A DNA stretch of 64,000 nt from Gemmatimonadota bacterium. Lineage in GTDB: Bacteria > Gemmatimonadota > Gemmatimonadetes > Gemmatimonadales > Gemmatimonadaceae. The stretch is taken from the NCBI GenBank assembly GCA_021299375.1, contig JAJTGR010000051.1:1-64000 (forward strand), read 5' to 3'. Position numbers and translations under genes: made by a program. A model generated the notes under the pieces. It was given only the letters and a program-made list of their open reading frames with translations, was not told the origin of the DNA and searched no databases. This document shows positions 28,104-36,049 of the stretch, in pieces. The first letter of the stretch is position 1, and every line of letters begins with the position of its first letter.

Positions 28104-28964
28104 ATGGCCGTCACCCCCCCGAAAAAGAAGGCGACGTACGAGGAAGGCTCCCTCGATCAGTACCTGCGCGACATCAGCGCCTACCCGCTCATCTCCCGGG
28201 AAGAAGAGGCGGAACTCGCGCGACGTATTCGCGTGGGAGACCAGGATGCGCTCGACAAGCTGGTGCGGTCCAATCTCCGCTTCGTGGTCAGCGTCGCCAA
28301 GAAGTACCAGAATCAGGGCGTGTCGCTTTCCGACCTGATCAACGAAGGCAACCTCGGCCTCATCCGCGCGGCCCACAAGTTCGACGAGACCAAGGGCATC
28401 AAGTTCATCTCGTACGCCGTGTGGTGGATTCGCCAGGCCATCCTGCAGGCGCTCGCCGAGCAGTCACGCATCGTGCGCGTGCCGCTCAACCGCGCCGGGA
28501 CGCTGCACCGCATCGGCAAGCGCGCCAATACGCTGCTGCAGGAGCTGGGGCGCGAGGCCACCCACGCCGAAATCGCCGAGGGGATGGACATCACCGAGGA
28601 GGAAGTCGCCAAGACGATGTCCATCTCGCAGGTGCACCTGTCGCTCGATGCGCCGCTCACGCCGGGTGAAGACAACCGCCTGCTGGACTACCTGCCGGAC
28701 ACGATTCACCCCAATCCGGAAGACCAGACATTCGACAAGGCCCGCACCGAGGCCATCGAGGAGTCGCTCTGCGGGCTCAAGGAACGCGAAGCGAAGATCC
28801 TGCGCCTCTACTTCGGCATGGACGAGGCGGAGCCCATGACGCTCGAGGAAATCGGAGCCCAGCTCGGCATCACCCGCGAACGGGTCCGGCAGATCAAGGA
28901 GAAGGCACTCTCGCGCCTGCGGCATGTGAGCCGCTCCAAGTCGCTCGAAAGTTTCCTGGGCTGA
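28104..28964 (+). CDS. rpoD: RNA polymerase sigma factor, short RpoD/SigA type without region 1.1
   Basis: The product is 286 residues. Region 1.2 begins at SLDQYLRDISAYPLIS. Region 2 has NLRFVVSVAKKYQNQG, then LINEGNLGLIRAAHKFD and FISYAVWWIRQAI, which are the primary-sigma core and -10 reading motifs. Regions 3 and 4 follow, ending with LGITRERVRQIKEKALSRLR. There is no region 1.1 or non-conserved insert. Length and the final SKSLESFLG closely match the primary sigma of Bacteroidetes/Chlorobi, which reads TAnnTTTG boxes. It could be the housekeeping sigma or a group 2 paralogue; one window cannot decide. ATG 28104 is used; an in-frame TTG two codons earlier is possible. Confidence 0.93.
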   Translation: MAVTPPKKKATYEEGSLDQYLRDISAYPLISREEEAELARRIRVGDQDALDKLVRSNLRFVVSVAKKYQNQGVSLSDLINEGNLGLIRAAHKFDETKGIKFISYAVWWIRQAILQALAEQSRIVRVPLNRAGTLHRIGKRANTLLQELGREATHAEIAEGMDITEEEVAKTMSISQVHLSLDAPLTPGEDNRLLDYLPDTIHPNPEDQTFDKARTEAIEESLCGLKEREAKILRLYFGMDEAEPMTLEEIGAQLGITRERVRQIKEKALSRLRHVSRSKSLESFLG

Positions 28965-28982
28965 CTAGATTGCTCGCAGACC

Positions 28983-29005
28983 GGCCTCGGCGTTCCGCCG
29001 GGGCC
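28983..29005 (+). terminator. Terminator hairpin after the sigma factor gene
   Basis: GGCCTCGGCG and CGCCGGGGCC pair over 10 bp (one T-G wobble) around a TTC loop, followed by TTCT. It lies 18 bp after the stop codon and 23 bp before yajQ. Confidence 0.65.
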
Positions 29006-29028
29006 TTCTGCTACCGAGACCCGTCCTC

Positions 29029-29529
29029 ATGGCTTCCACCTATTCATTCGACGTCACGACCGGCTGCGACTTGCAGGAGGTCGACAACGCGGTCAACCAG
29101 GCGCAGAAGGAGGTTGCGCAGCGCTTCGACTTCAAGGGGTCGGAGGTGCTCATCGACTTCAAGCGCGCCGAGAACCTCATCAAGCTCGAGGCCGAGGGGG
29201 AAATGCGGCACACGGCCCTCATCGACGTGCTGCGCGGCAAGCTGATCAAGCGGGGCGTGTCGGTGAAGAACCTCGAGTTCACCGACCCGAAGCCGGGGAG
29301 CCACGAGATCCTGCGCTCCGAGATCAAGCTCAAGATGGCGCTCGACACCGAGACCGCGAAGAAAGTGACCGCTGCCATCAAGGACGCGAAGCTCAAGAAG
29401 ATCACCGCCAGCATCCAGGGCGAGCAGGTGCGCGTCTCGAGCCCGGACAAGGACGCCTTGCAGGAATGCATTGCCCTGTTGCGCAAGGGCGACTACGGCG
29501 TGGAACTGCAGTTCGGGAACTTCCGGTAG
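29029..29529 (+). CDS. yajQ: YajQ-family nucleotide-binding protein
   Basis: The product is 166 residues, the standard YajQ length. It starts with STYSFDVTTGCDLQEVDNAV, carries RFDFKGS and ALIDVLRGKLIKRGV, and ends in GDYGVELQFGNFR, all hallmarks of the family. It has two ferredoxin-like domains. YajQ proteins bind nucleotides. In Xanthomonas and Pseudomonas a member binds cyclic di-GMP and acts with a transcription factor. This gives a possible link to the diguanylate cyclase at 7043, but that link is inference only. Confidence 0.95.
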   Translation: MASTYSFDVTTGCDLQEVDNAVNQAQKEVAQRFDFKGSEVLIDFKRAENLIKLEAEGEMRHTALIDVLRGKLIKRGVSVKNLEFTDPKPGSHEILRSEIKLKMALDTETAKKVTAAIKDAKLKKITASIQGEQVRVSSPDKDALQECIALLRKGDYGVELQFGNFR

Positions 29530-29570
29530 CGGCGCAGCGCGGCCCCGTACCGGGCCCTCGCCGCCGGGGC

Positions 29571-29576
29571 TAGCTT
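29571..29576 (+). promoter_or_regulatory. TAGCTT box before rimO
   Basis: TAGCTT, TTGCGG (6 nt), ATG at 29583; no Shine-Dalgarno sequence. The continuation TAGCTTTTG is close to the Bacteroidetes TAnnTTTG box. Confidence 0.5.
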
Positions 29577-29582
29577 TTGCGG

Positions 29583-31010
29583 ATGCTCAAGTTCGGCTTG
29601 GTCACCCTCGGGTGCGACAAGAACACGGTGGATTCCGAGCGGTACCTGGCCGACCTCGTTGCCCATGGGGCCGAGCCGGTGCAGGACCTCGGCAACGCCG
29701 ACGTCATCGTGGTGAACACCTGCGGCTTCATCGACGCCGCCAAGGCAGAGTCCATCGAGGCCATTGTGGACGCCGCCCGCCTCAAGGACGAGGGGCAGGT
29801 GAAGGCGGTCTTTGCCATCGGTTGCATGGTGGAGCGCCACAAGCGTGAACTGGTGGACGCGCTCCCCGAGGTCGATGTCTTCCTCGGCAACTCCGAGACC
29901 GACCGCCTGGTGCCGGAGCTGGTGGAGCGCGGGCTGCTGGGCGGATCGCTGGTGGAGCATCCCGGCGTACGGCTCTTCGGTGGCGACCTGCCGCACGTGC
30001 GCTACCTCAAGATTTCCGAAGGGTGCGACCACGGCTGCGCCTTCTGCGCCATCCCCCTCATGCGGGGCAAGCACCGCAGCTTCGCGCTGCCGGACCTCGT
30101 GCGCGAGGCGCAGCTGCTGGAGGCGCAGGGGGCGCGCGAGATCAACCTGGTGGCGCAGGACCTCGCGCACTACGGGCGCGACCGCCGCGACGGCAGCGCG
30201 CTCCCCGAGCTGCTCGAGGCGCTGGTGCGCGAGACCACCATCCCGTGGCTCCGCACCATGTACCTCTACAGCACCGGCATCACCCCGCGCCTGCTGGAGG
30301 TCATTGCGGCAAACGATCGCATCGTGCGCTGGCTCGACACGCCCATGCAGCACGGCAGCGACGCGGTGCTCGCGCGCATGCGCCGCCCCGAGCGGCAGAA
30401 GACCATCCGCGAGCGCCTCGCGATGTACCGGGCCATTGTGCCCGACCTCGCGGTGCGCACCAGCGTGATCGTGGGCTTCCCGGGCGAGACCGAAGACGAC
30501 TTCCTCACGCTCTGCGATTTCCTGGAGGAGATGCAGTTCGACCGCGTCGGCGTGTTCACGTACTCCCCGCAGGAGGGCACACGGGCGTACGGCATGGACG
30601 ACGACGTGGCCGACAGCATCAAGCAGGAACGCAAGGAGCGACTCGAGGAGCTGCAGCGGGCCATCACGGCGGTCCGCTACGAGCGCTTTTCGGGCCGCGA
30701 AGCGCGTGTGCTGGTGGAGCGTGCCGGTGACGCGCCCGATGTGTGGACCTGCCGCGCCCCGTGGCAGGCCGATGACATCGACGGCCTGATGCACGTGACG
30801 GTGCCCGAGCCGCTGCTTGCCCATGGCGTACGTGTGCTGCCTGGGGCCTTCCTCGACGTGCGGGTCGACCGCGTGGTCGATGACTACGACTTCACCGCCA
30901 CGCTGCTGCGGGTCGCTGACCTGCCGGTGGCTGCGGCCCCTACGCGACCGGCTCGCGCCCTCCCGCTGGTCGGCATCGATTCCACCACTGCAGGGAGCTT
31001 TGGCCGATGA
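29583..31010 (+). CDS. rimO: Ribosomal protein S12 methylthiotransferase
   Basis: The product is 475 residues. The N-terminal UPF0004 domain has the cluster-binding cysteines in LGCDKNTVDSE, NTCGFIDAA and IGCMVERH. The radical-SAM core has C-x3-C-x2-C in SEGCDHGCAFCAIP (about 146-153), followed by GKHRSFALPDLV and the TRAM domain at the end. RimO (rather than MiaB) is supported by CDKNTVDSE and DTPMQHGSDAVL. It methylthiolates the conserved Asp of ribosomal protein S12. ATG 29583 is chosen over TTG 29577 because of the upstream TAGCTT box. It overlaps hemL by 4 nt. Confidence 0.95.
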   Translation: MLKFGLVTLGCDKNTVDSERYLADLVAHGAEPVQDLGNADVIVVNTCGFIDAAKAESIEAIVDAARLKDEGQVKAVFAIGCMVERHKRELVDALPEVDVFLGNSETDRLVPELVERGLLGGSLVEHPGVRLFGGDLPHVRYLKISEGCDHGCAFCAIPLMRGKHRSFALPDLVREAQLLEAQGAREINLVAQDLAHYGRDRRDGSALPELLEALVRETTIPWLRTMYLYSTGITPRLLEVIAANDRIVRWLDTPMQHGSDAVLARMRRPERQKTIRERLAMYRAIVPDLAVRTSVIVGFPGETEDDFLTLCDFLEEMQFDRVGVFTYSPQEGTRAYGMDDDVADSIKQERKERLEELQRAITAVRYERFSGREARVLVERAGDAPDVWTCRAPWQADDIDGLMHVTVPEPLLAHGVRVLPGAFLDVRVDRVVDDYDFTATLLRVADLPVAAAPTRPARALPLVGIDSTTAGSFGR

Positions 31011-32323
31011 CTGCCTCGCCTACGCCGCTCACGACCCGGAACGCTCGCTCCGCCGAGATCATGACGCGGGCGCGCACCCGCTTCCCAGGGGGCGTGAACT
31101 CGCCCGTCCGCGCCTTCCGCGGGGTGGGGGGCGAGCCGTTCGTCGCCGCCCGCGGCAAGGGCGCGTGCATCTGGGACGCCGATGGCAACGAGTACATCGA
31201 CTACGTGCTCTCGTGGGGGCCGCTGGTGCTGGGGCATGCGCCCGACGTGGTGCTGCAGGCGCTGCAGCAGGCCATGCACGACGGCACCAGTTTCGGGATG
31301 CCGACCGAGCGGGAGGTGGAACTGGCCGACGCGATCGCCGACCGTATGCCGCACCTCGAGATGGTGCGCTTCACGAGCAGTGGCACCGAAGCGGCCATGA
31401 GCCTTGCGCGGCTGGCCCGGGCCATCACCAAGCGGGACCACATCCTCAAGTTCGAGGGGTGCTACCACGGCCATGCCGATGCGTTTCTCGTGCGCGCCGG
31501 TAGCGGCGTGGCCACGCTCGGGCTCCCCGATTCGCCGGGCGTGCCGGAGGCGCTGGCCAGGCTTACCATCACCTGCGAGTACAACGACCTCGAGGCGGTG
31601 GCCCGCATTGCCCACGAGGTACCACTGGCGGCCATCATGCTGGAGCCGATCGTCGGCAACAGCGGCTTCATCCAGCCCGACCCCGGGTTCATTCCCGGGC
31701 TGCGCCGTCTTGCTGACGAAACAGGGGCTTTGCTCGTCTTCGATGAAGTCATGACCGGATTCCGCATCGCGTACGGTGGCGCTGCCGAGCGCTTTGGTGT
31801 CACCCCCGATCTCACCGCCCTGGGCAAGGTGATCGGGGGGGGGCTGCCCGTGGCCGCGTACGGTGGCAAGCGCGAGTTCATGGAGCACGTGGCGCCCACC
31901 GGTCCGGTGTACCAAGCCGGAACGCTGTCGGGTAACCCGCTGGCCATGGCGGCCGGGCTGGCTACCCTCGGCGCGCTCACCCGCGCGGTGCACGACAGCA
32001 TCACCGCGCAGACGGAGATGCTGGTGCAGGGGCTGCGCGACATCGCCACCCGGCACGGGGTACCGTTCACGGCCGCCCATGCGGGGTCCATGTGGGGCTT
32101 CTTCTTCCGCGACGGCGTCGTGCGCACCTACGACGATGCCAAGCAGTCCGACGTGCCGCTCTTCCGCCGCTTCTTCCACGCCGCGCGGCGCCGTGGCGTG
32201 AGCCTCGCGCCGTCGGCGTTCGAGGCGGCGTTCATGTCGGCGGCTCATGGGCCGAGGGAGATCGGCGAGACGCTGCATCGCCTCGACGAGGCGCTCGGCG
32301 CGGCGCTGGCCGAACGCGACTGA
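31007..32323 (+). CDS. hemL: Glutamate-1-semialdehyde 2,1-aminomutase
   Basis: The product is 438 residues. It is a class III PLP aminotransferase fold with the HemL phrases RFPGGVNSPVRAF and FEGCYHGHAD. The PLP Asp lies in LVFDEVMTGFR, the PLP lysine in TALGKVIGGGLPVAAYGG (about 273), and QAGTLSGNPLAMAAG follows. It converts glutamate-1-semialdehyde to 5-aminolevulinate, the start of the C5 tetrapyrrole pathway. The ATGA overlap with rimO means coupled translation. Confidence 0.96.
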   Translation: MTASPTPLTTRNARSAEIMTRARTRFPGGVNSPVRAFRGVGGEPFVAARGKGACIWDADGNEYIDYVLSWGPLVLGHAPDVVLQALQQAMHDGTSFGMPTEREVELADAIADRMPHLEMVRFTSSGTEAAMSLARLARAITKRDHILKFEGCYHGHADAFLVRAGSGVATLGLPDSPGVPEALARLTITCEYNDLEAVARIAHEVPLAAIMLEPIVGNSGFIQPDPGFIPGLRRLADETGALLVFDEVMTGFRIAYGGAAERFGVTPDLTALGKVIGGGLPVAAYGGKREFMEHVAPTGPVYQAGTLSGNPLAMAAGLATLGALTRAVHDSITAQTEMLVQGLRDIATRHGVPFTAAHAGSMWGFFFRDGVVRTYDDAKQSDVPLFRRFFHAARRRGVSLAPSAFEAAFMSAAHGPREIGETLHRLDEALGAALAERD

Positions 32324-32341
32324 CCGTGCCATGACGCCGGC

Positions 32342-33688
32342 ATGACCACACTCCGCCACGCCGTTCGGCGTCATTGGGCTCCCGTGGTGTTCGGGAGTGT
32401 GGTCGCGCTGGCCGCCGTCGTGGTGGCCTGTGCACCGACGCGTCCGGCACCCGCGCCGCCCACGCCGGCGGTGTCGGGTCCCATCGTGCGCGAGGAGGCC
32501 AGCGGGCGCCTCGCCAGTGATCGGGTGGCCATGGTCGCGCTCGAGGGGCGTGCCGTCGCCGCGCCGGTGAGCGCTACCGGGCGCTGGCGTATCGACGAGC
32601 AGGGGGGACGCCAGGCGCTGGTGCGAGGCGAGGGGGGTGAGCCATGGCGCGTGGAGCAGCGCGGGCGCCTGCTGCGCGTGGCCGGTGACGGCGACGATGC
32701 GACGCCGTGGCGCGAGGGCCCGTTCGTGGCCCGCCCGGCGGGGGGGGCGGTGTTCCTGCGCTATGGTGCGCGGCGCTACCGCGGCGAGCTCTGGTTCACC
32801 CCCACCGATAGCGGGGTCATGGTGGTCAACCGGTTGCCGGTCGAGGACTACCTGCGCGGGGTCGTGCCGCTCGAAATCGGCACCCGTCGCGCCGGCGATC
32901 AGGCGGCGATCGAGGCGCAGGCGATTGCCGCCCGCAGCTACACCTACGTGCGTGTGCCTGGCGGCCTGGTGGACGAGCCGGTGACGGGATGGAATCTCGT
33001 GGCTACCGTCCAGCACCAGGTGTACGGTGGCGTGGATGCCGAACACCCCGAGGTGAACGCCGCGATCGATGCCACGGCGGGGCTCGTGCTTCGCTACAAC
33101 GGCCTGCTGGTGGATGCCCCGTACTTCGCGTCGTGCGGCGGTCGCACCGCGTCCCCCCGGGAGGCGTGGCGGGGCGCGGCTGACCAGCCGTACCTGCAGC
33201 CGGTGGACGACATCGATCCGCGGACCGGCAAGCCGTACTGCGACCTGTCGCCGCGCAATCACTGGCACGCCGAGTTCGACGAGGCGCAGCTGGCGGGGAT
33301 CGTGCGGCGGGCCCTGCAGGCGGCCGGGGCGCCGGATCCGAAGCCGTCCGCGGTGCTCGGTCTCACGGTGGGTGAGCGTGGCCCGTCCGGGCGGGCGGCC
33401 GCACTGGTCGTGCGCACCGCGCGCGGTGATGTGCGCATCGCGGCGCGGGACATTCGAGACGTCTTCCGCGATGCGCGTGGCGCGATCCTCTCCAGCACGT
33501 ATTTTTCCGTGGATCGCGAATCGCGTGGGGGCCGACGCCTGACGGGCGTGTCCCTGCGCGGCGCCGGCAACGGCCACGGAGTGGGCATGTGTCAGTGGGG
33601 AGCGATCGGCCGGGCGCGGGCAGGTGCCGATGCCCGGGCGATCCTGCGCCATTACTATCCGGGGACCGTCGTCGGCTTCGCCGACTGA
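32342..33688 (+). CDS. SpoIID/LytB-domain lipoprotein
   Basis: The product is 448 residues. The N-terminus has a membrane segment ending in the lipobox-like AVVVACAPT, so it is a predicted lipoprotein. A Pro-rich linker leads to a beta-rich middle part. The SpoIID domain (about 155-440) has VNRLPVEDYLRGVVPLEIG, the AIAARSYTY helix and YFASCGGRTA. The final G-A-G-N-G-H-G-V-G-M-C-Q-W-G motif and AILRHYYPGT are typical. SpoIID of Bacillus cleaves denuded glycan strands. Homologues in non-spore formers act on peptidoglycan or enhance amidases. It lies 18 bp after hemL, so cotranscription is likely although the functions are unrelated. Confidence 0.91.
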   Translation: MTTLRHAVRRHWAPVVFGSVVALAAVVVACAPTRPAPAPPTPAVSGPIVREEASGRLASDRVAMVALEGRAVAAPVSATGRWRIDEQGGRQALVRGEGGEPWRVEQRGRLLRVAGDGDDATPWREGPFVARPAGGAVFLRYGARRYRGELWFTPTDSGVMVVNRLPVEDYLRGVVPLEIGTRRAGDQAAIEAQAIAARSYTYVRVPGGLVDEPVTGWNLVATVQHQVYGGVDAEHPEVNAAIDATAGLVLRYNGLLVDAPYFASCGGRTASPREAWRGAADQPYLQPVDDIDPRTGKPYCDLSPRNHWHAEFDEAQLAGIVRRALQAAGAPDPKPSAVLGLTVGERGPSGRAAALVVRTARGDVRIAARDIRDVFRDARGAILSSTYFSVDRESRGGRRLTGVSLRGAGNGHGVGMCQWGAIGRARAGADARAILRHYYPGTVVGFAD

Positions 33689-33710
33689 TCTGTCACCCCC
33701 GGAGGCACGA

Positions 33711-34715
33711 ATGAAGGACGGCGTTCGGATCGCCGTCGTCGGTACGGGCGCGATCGCCCAGCTGACGCACATCCCTGTTCTCTCCAAGCTGCGCGGTGCC
33801 CAGCTCGTTGCCCTGTGCGACAACGATGCTGCCAAGGCGCGCGCGCTGGCCGACCGGTTTGGGGTACCCGACGTCTTCACCGACTTCGAGGAGCTGCTCG
33901 ACAGCGACGAACTCGATGCGGTGATCATCGCCACGCCCAATCACCTGCACGAGCCGCACGTGCTGAGCGCGCTGCGCAAGAAGCTGCACGTGCTGTGCGA
34001 ACGGCCGCTGGCGCTGTCCTCGCGCGGTATCGAGCGCTGCCTGGCGGCGGCCCAGAAGGCCGACGTGCGGCTGGTGGTGGGACACAATCATCGCTTCCGC
34101 TCCGACGTCCAGGCGCTCGACCAGTTCATCCGCAATGGTGAGCTGGGGCAGGTGACGTCCATTCGCGCCGGGTCGCTGCTGGTCAAGAAGTCCACCGACG
34201 GCTGGCGCAATCGCCGCGCCGAGTCGGGCGGTGGGGTCTTCCTGGAGCAGGGCTTCCCGTTACTCGATCTGGCCCTCTGGCTGGCGAATGGGCCGTCGCC
34301 GGTGCGGGTGGTGTCGAGTATGCGGCGAGGCCGGGCGGCAGGCGCCGTGGAAGATGCCATGCAGCTGTTCCTCGAGTGCGACAACGGGATGATCCTCAAC
34401 ATCGACGTGTCGTGGGCCTATGTGGGTGACGAGGATCGTTGGTGGTTCGAGGTGCACGCCACGCGGGGGTCGGCACGACTGGCACCGTTGCGGGTCACCA
34501 AGGAGCTCAACGGGCGTGCGGTGGATGTGTCGCCCAGCGGCGCCGGCGTGCGCGAAAGCCCGTTCCTGCAGAGCTACCGGGCCGAGATCGCACACTTCCT
34601 GGCGGTCATCCGCGGCGAGTCGCCGTACGAAACCCCCACTGATCAGGTGCTCGTGCAGAAGATCGTGGAAGCGATCTACAAGGCCGCCGACGACGGAAAA
34701 GAAATCCGGTTCTGA
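33711..34715 (+). CDS. Gfo/Idh/MocA-family oxidoreductase
   Basis: The product is 334 residues. The start ATG 33711 is fixed by GGAGG 5 nt upstream. The N-terminal Rossmann fold opens with IAVVGTGAIAQLTHIPVL and has the family steps ALCDNDAAKARALADRFGV and VIIATPNHLHEPHVL. The C-terminal beta-sheet domain is complete and ends in KIVEAIYKAADDGKEI. The usual EKP motif reads E-R-P (33999..34007), replacing the Lys important in glucose-fructose oxidoreductase relatives with Arg. The substrate is probably a sugar or cyclitol derivative and is unknown. Confidence 0.92.
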   Translation: MKDGVRIAVVGTGAIAQLTHIPVLSKLRGAQLVALCDNDAAKARALADRFGVPDVFTDFEELLDSDELDAVIIATPNHLHEPHVLSALRKKLHVLCERPLALSSRGIERCLAAAQKADVRLVVGHNHRFRSDVQALDQFIRNGELGQVTSIRAGSLLVKKSTDGWRNRRAESGGGVFLEQGFPLLDLALWLANGPSPVRVVSSMRRGRAAGAVEDAMQLFLECDNGMILNIDVSWAYVGDEDRWWFEVHATRGSARLAPLRVTKELNGRAVDVSPSGAGVRESPFLQSYRAEIAHFLAVIRGESPYETPTDQVLVQKIVEAIYKAADDGKEIRF

Positions 34716-34723
34716 CCAACGTG

Positions 34724-36049
34724 ATGACGCGTGTGAACCAGTGGACGCGCCGTGTTGCCCTCTCAGTTGGCGTGGCAGCCGGCGCGCTCTGCGTTGCAGC
34801 CCCGGCGCTGGTGCAGGCACAGGCTGCCGCGCCCATGCCCGACAACGTGGCGCAGACGCCGCCACCGCCGGCGCCCGGTGTGGACGCGCGGCTCGACAGT
34901 GCGCGGGCGGCACGCGGGCAGTCCCTGTCGGTTGCGATCTACACCTATGGCCCCGGCGACGAAGTGTTCGAGCGCTTCGGTCACATCGCGCTCGCCGTCG
35001 CCGACGCCAACACCGGTGAGGACATCGCCTTCAACTGGGGGATGTTCAACTTCAATCCCATAACGACGTTTGTGTGGCGCTTCCTGACTGGCGACACCCG
35101 TTACTGGATGGAAGGCTATCGCACCTTCGAGTTCAACGCCGCCTACCAGGCGCAGAACCGCACCATCCGCAAGCAGGTGCTGAACCTGTCGCCGGCCGAG
35201 CGCGGGGCGCTGTACGACCTCATGGCGTGGAACGCGCAGGAACAGAACAAGTTCTACCGCTACGACTACTACAACGACAACTGCAGTACGCGCGTGCGTG
35301 ATGCCCTCGACTGGGCGCTGGGCGGCGCGCTGCGGCCGGCGCTCGACCGCGTGAGCGGGCATCACACGTGGCGCGATGAAACGGCGCGCATCACGGCCGA
35401 TAATCTGCCCGTGTACGCCGGCATCCAGATTGCACTGGGGCGCAACGCCGACGTCCACCTCACGCAGTGGCAGCTGGCCTTTCTCCCCGAGTATCTGGCG
35501 CGCGACCTTGCGGCGGTGCCGATCGCCGGCCGGTCGCTGGTCACCACCGACACGGTGCTCTTCACCGCGCAGCGGCCACCCATGTCCGCGACGGCCCCCG
35601 ATCGCATCCTGCCGGCGTTGCTGCTAGGGCTCGGGCTGGCTGCGCTCGTCGTCGGGGTGGCGTGGCGCTCCGGCGCCGCGCTCACGCTGGTGGGCATGTC
35701 GTGGTACCTGCTGGGCGGCGTGATGGGCACGGCGCTGCTGCTGGCGGGCACGGTCACCAAGCATGTGCCCTACATGGGGAGCAACATGTCGCTCACCGCG
35801 CTCTCGCCGCTGCTGCTGCTGGCGGCGGTGGGGTGGGCATGGCGCCGCGAGTCGTCGCGGCGCGGACGCGCGGCGCGCGGTCTGGCTGCCGTGGTGGCGG
35901 TACTGGCCGTGACCGGGCTCGCGCTCATGCACGTGCCCGGCTTCTCCCAGCAGAGCATGATGGTGATGATGACCGTGGTGCCGGTGCACGTGGCGCTGGC
36001 GATGGTCGCCGCTCACCGCGCACGTGCCGCCGGCGCGGGGGCCTCGTGA
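34724..36049 (+). CDS. DUF4105 membrane protein
   Basis: The product is 441 residues from ATG 34724 (the GTG just before is also possible). A signal peptide ends near VQAQAAAP. The extracytoplasmic domain (about 60-270) carries the DUF4105 signature. It comprises IYTYGPGDEVFERFGHIAL, a hydrophobic FNWGMFNF, and YYNDNCSTRVRDALD with the Asn-Asp-Asn-Cys core. The C-terminal third has about five transmembrane helices and ends with Ala-rich basic residues. The NDNC and H patterns resemble papain-like (NlpC/LRAT-type) folds, so a cysteine-type hydrolase on the periplasmic side is possible. Its stop overlaps the hyuA GTG (GTGA), tying it to the hydantoinase operon. Confidence 0.88.
   Translation: MTRVNQWTRRVALSVGVAAGALCVAAPALVQAQAAAPMPDNVAQTPPPPAPGVDARLDSARAARGQSLSVAIYTYGPGDEVFERFGHIALAVADANTGEDIAFNWGMFNFNPITTFVWRFLTGDTRYWMEGYRTFEFNAAYQAQNRTIRKQVLNLSPAERGALYDLMAWNAQEQNKFYRYDYYNDNCSTRVRDALDWALGGALRPALDRVSGHHTWRDETARITADNLPVYAGIQIALGRNADVHLTQWQLAFLPEYLARDLAAVPIAGRSLVTTDTVLFTAQRPPMSATAPDRILPALLLGLGLAALVVGVAWRSGAALTLVGMSWYLLGGVMGTALLLAGTVTKHVPYMGSNMSLTALSPLLLLAAVGWAWRRESSRRGRAARGLAAVVAVLAVTGLALMHVPGFSQQSMMVMMTVVPVHVALAMVAAHRARAAGAGAS

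Noticed and set aside
30884-33940. A 1018-codon minus-strand frame under hemL and the SpoIID gene
   Set aside because: Both plus-strand genes are textbook members of their families. The antisense frame has no start signal and no domain.
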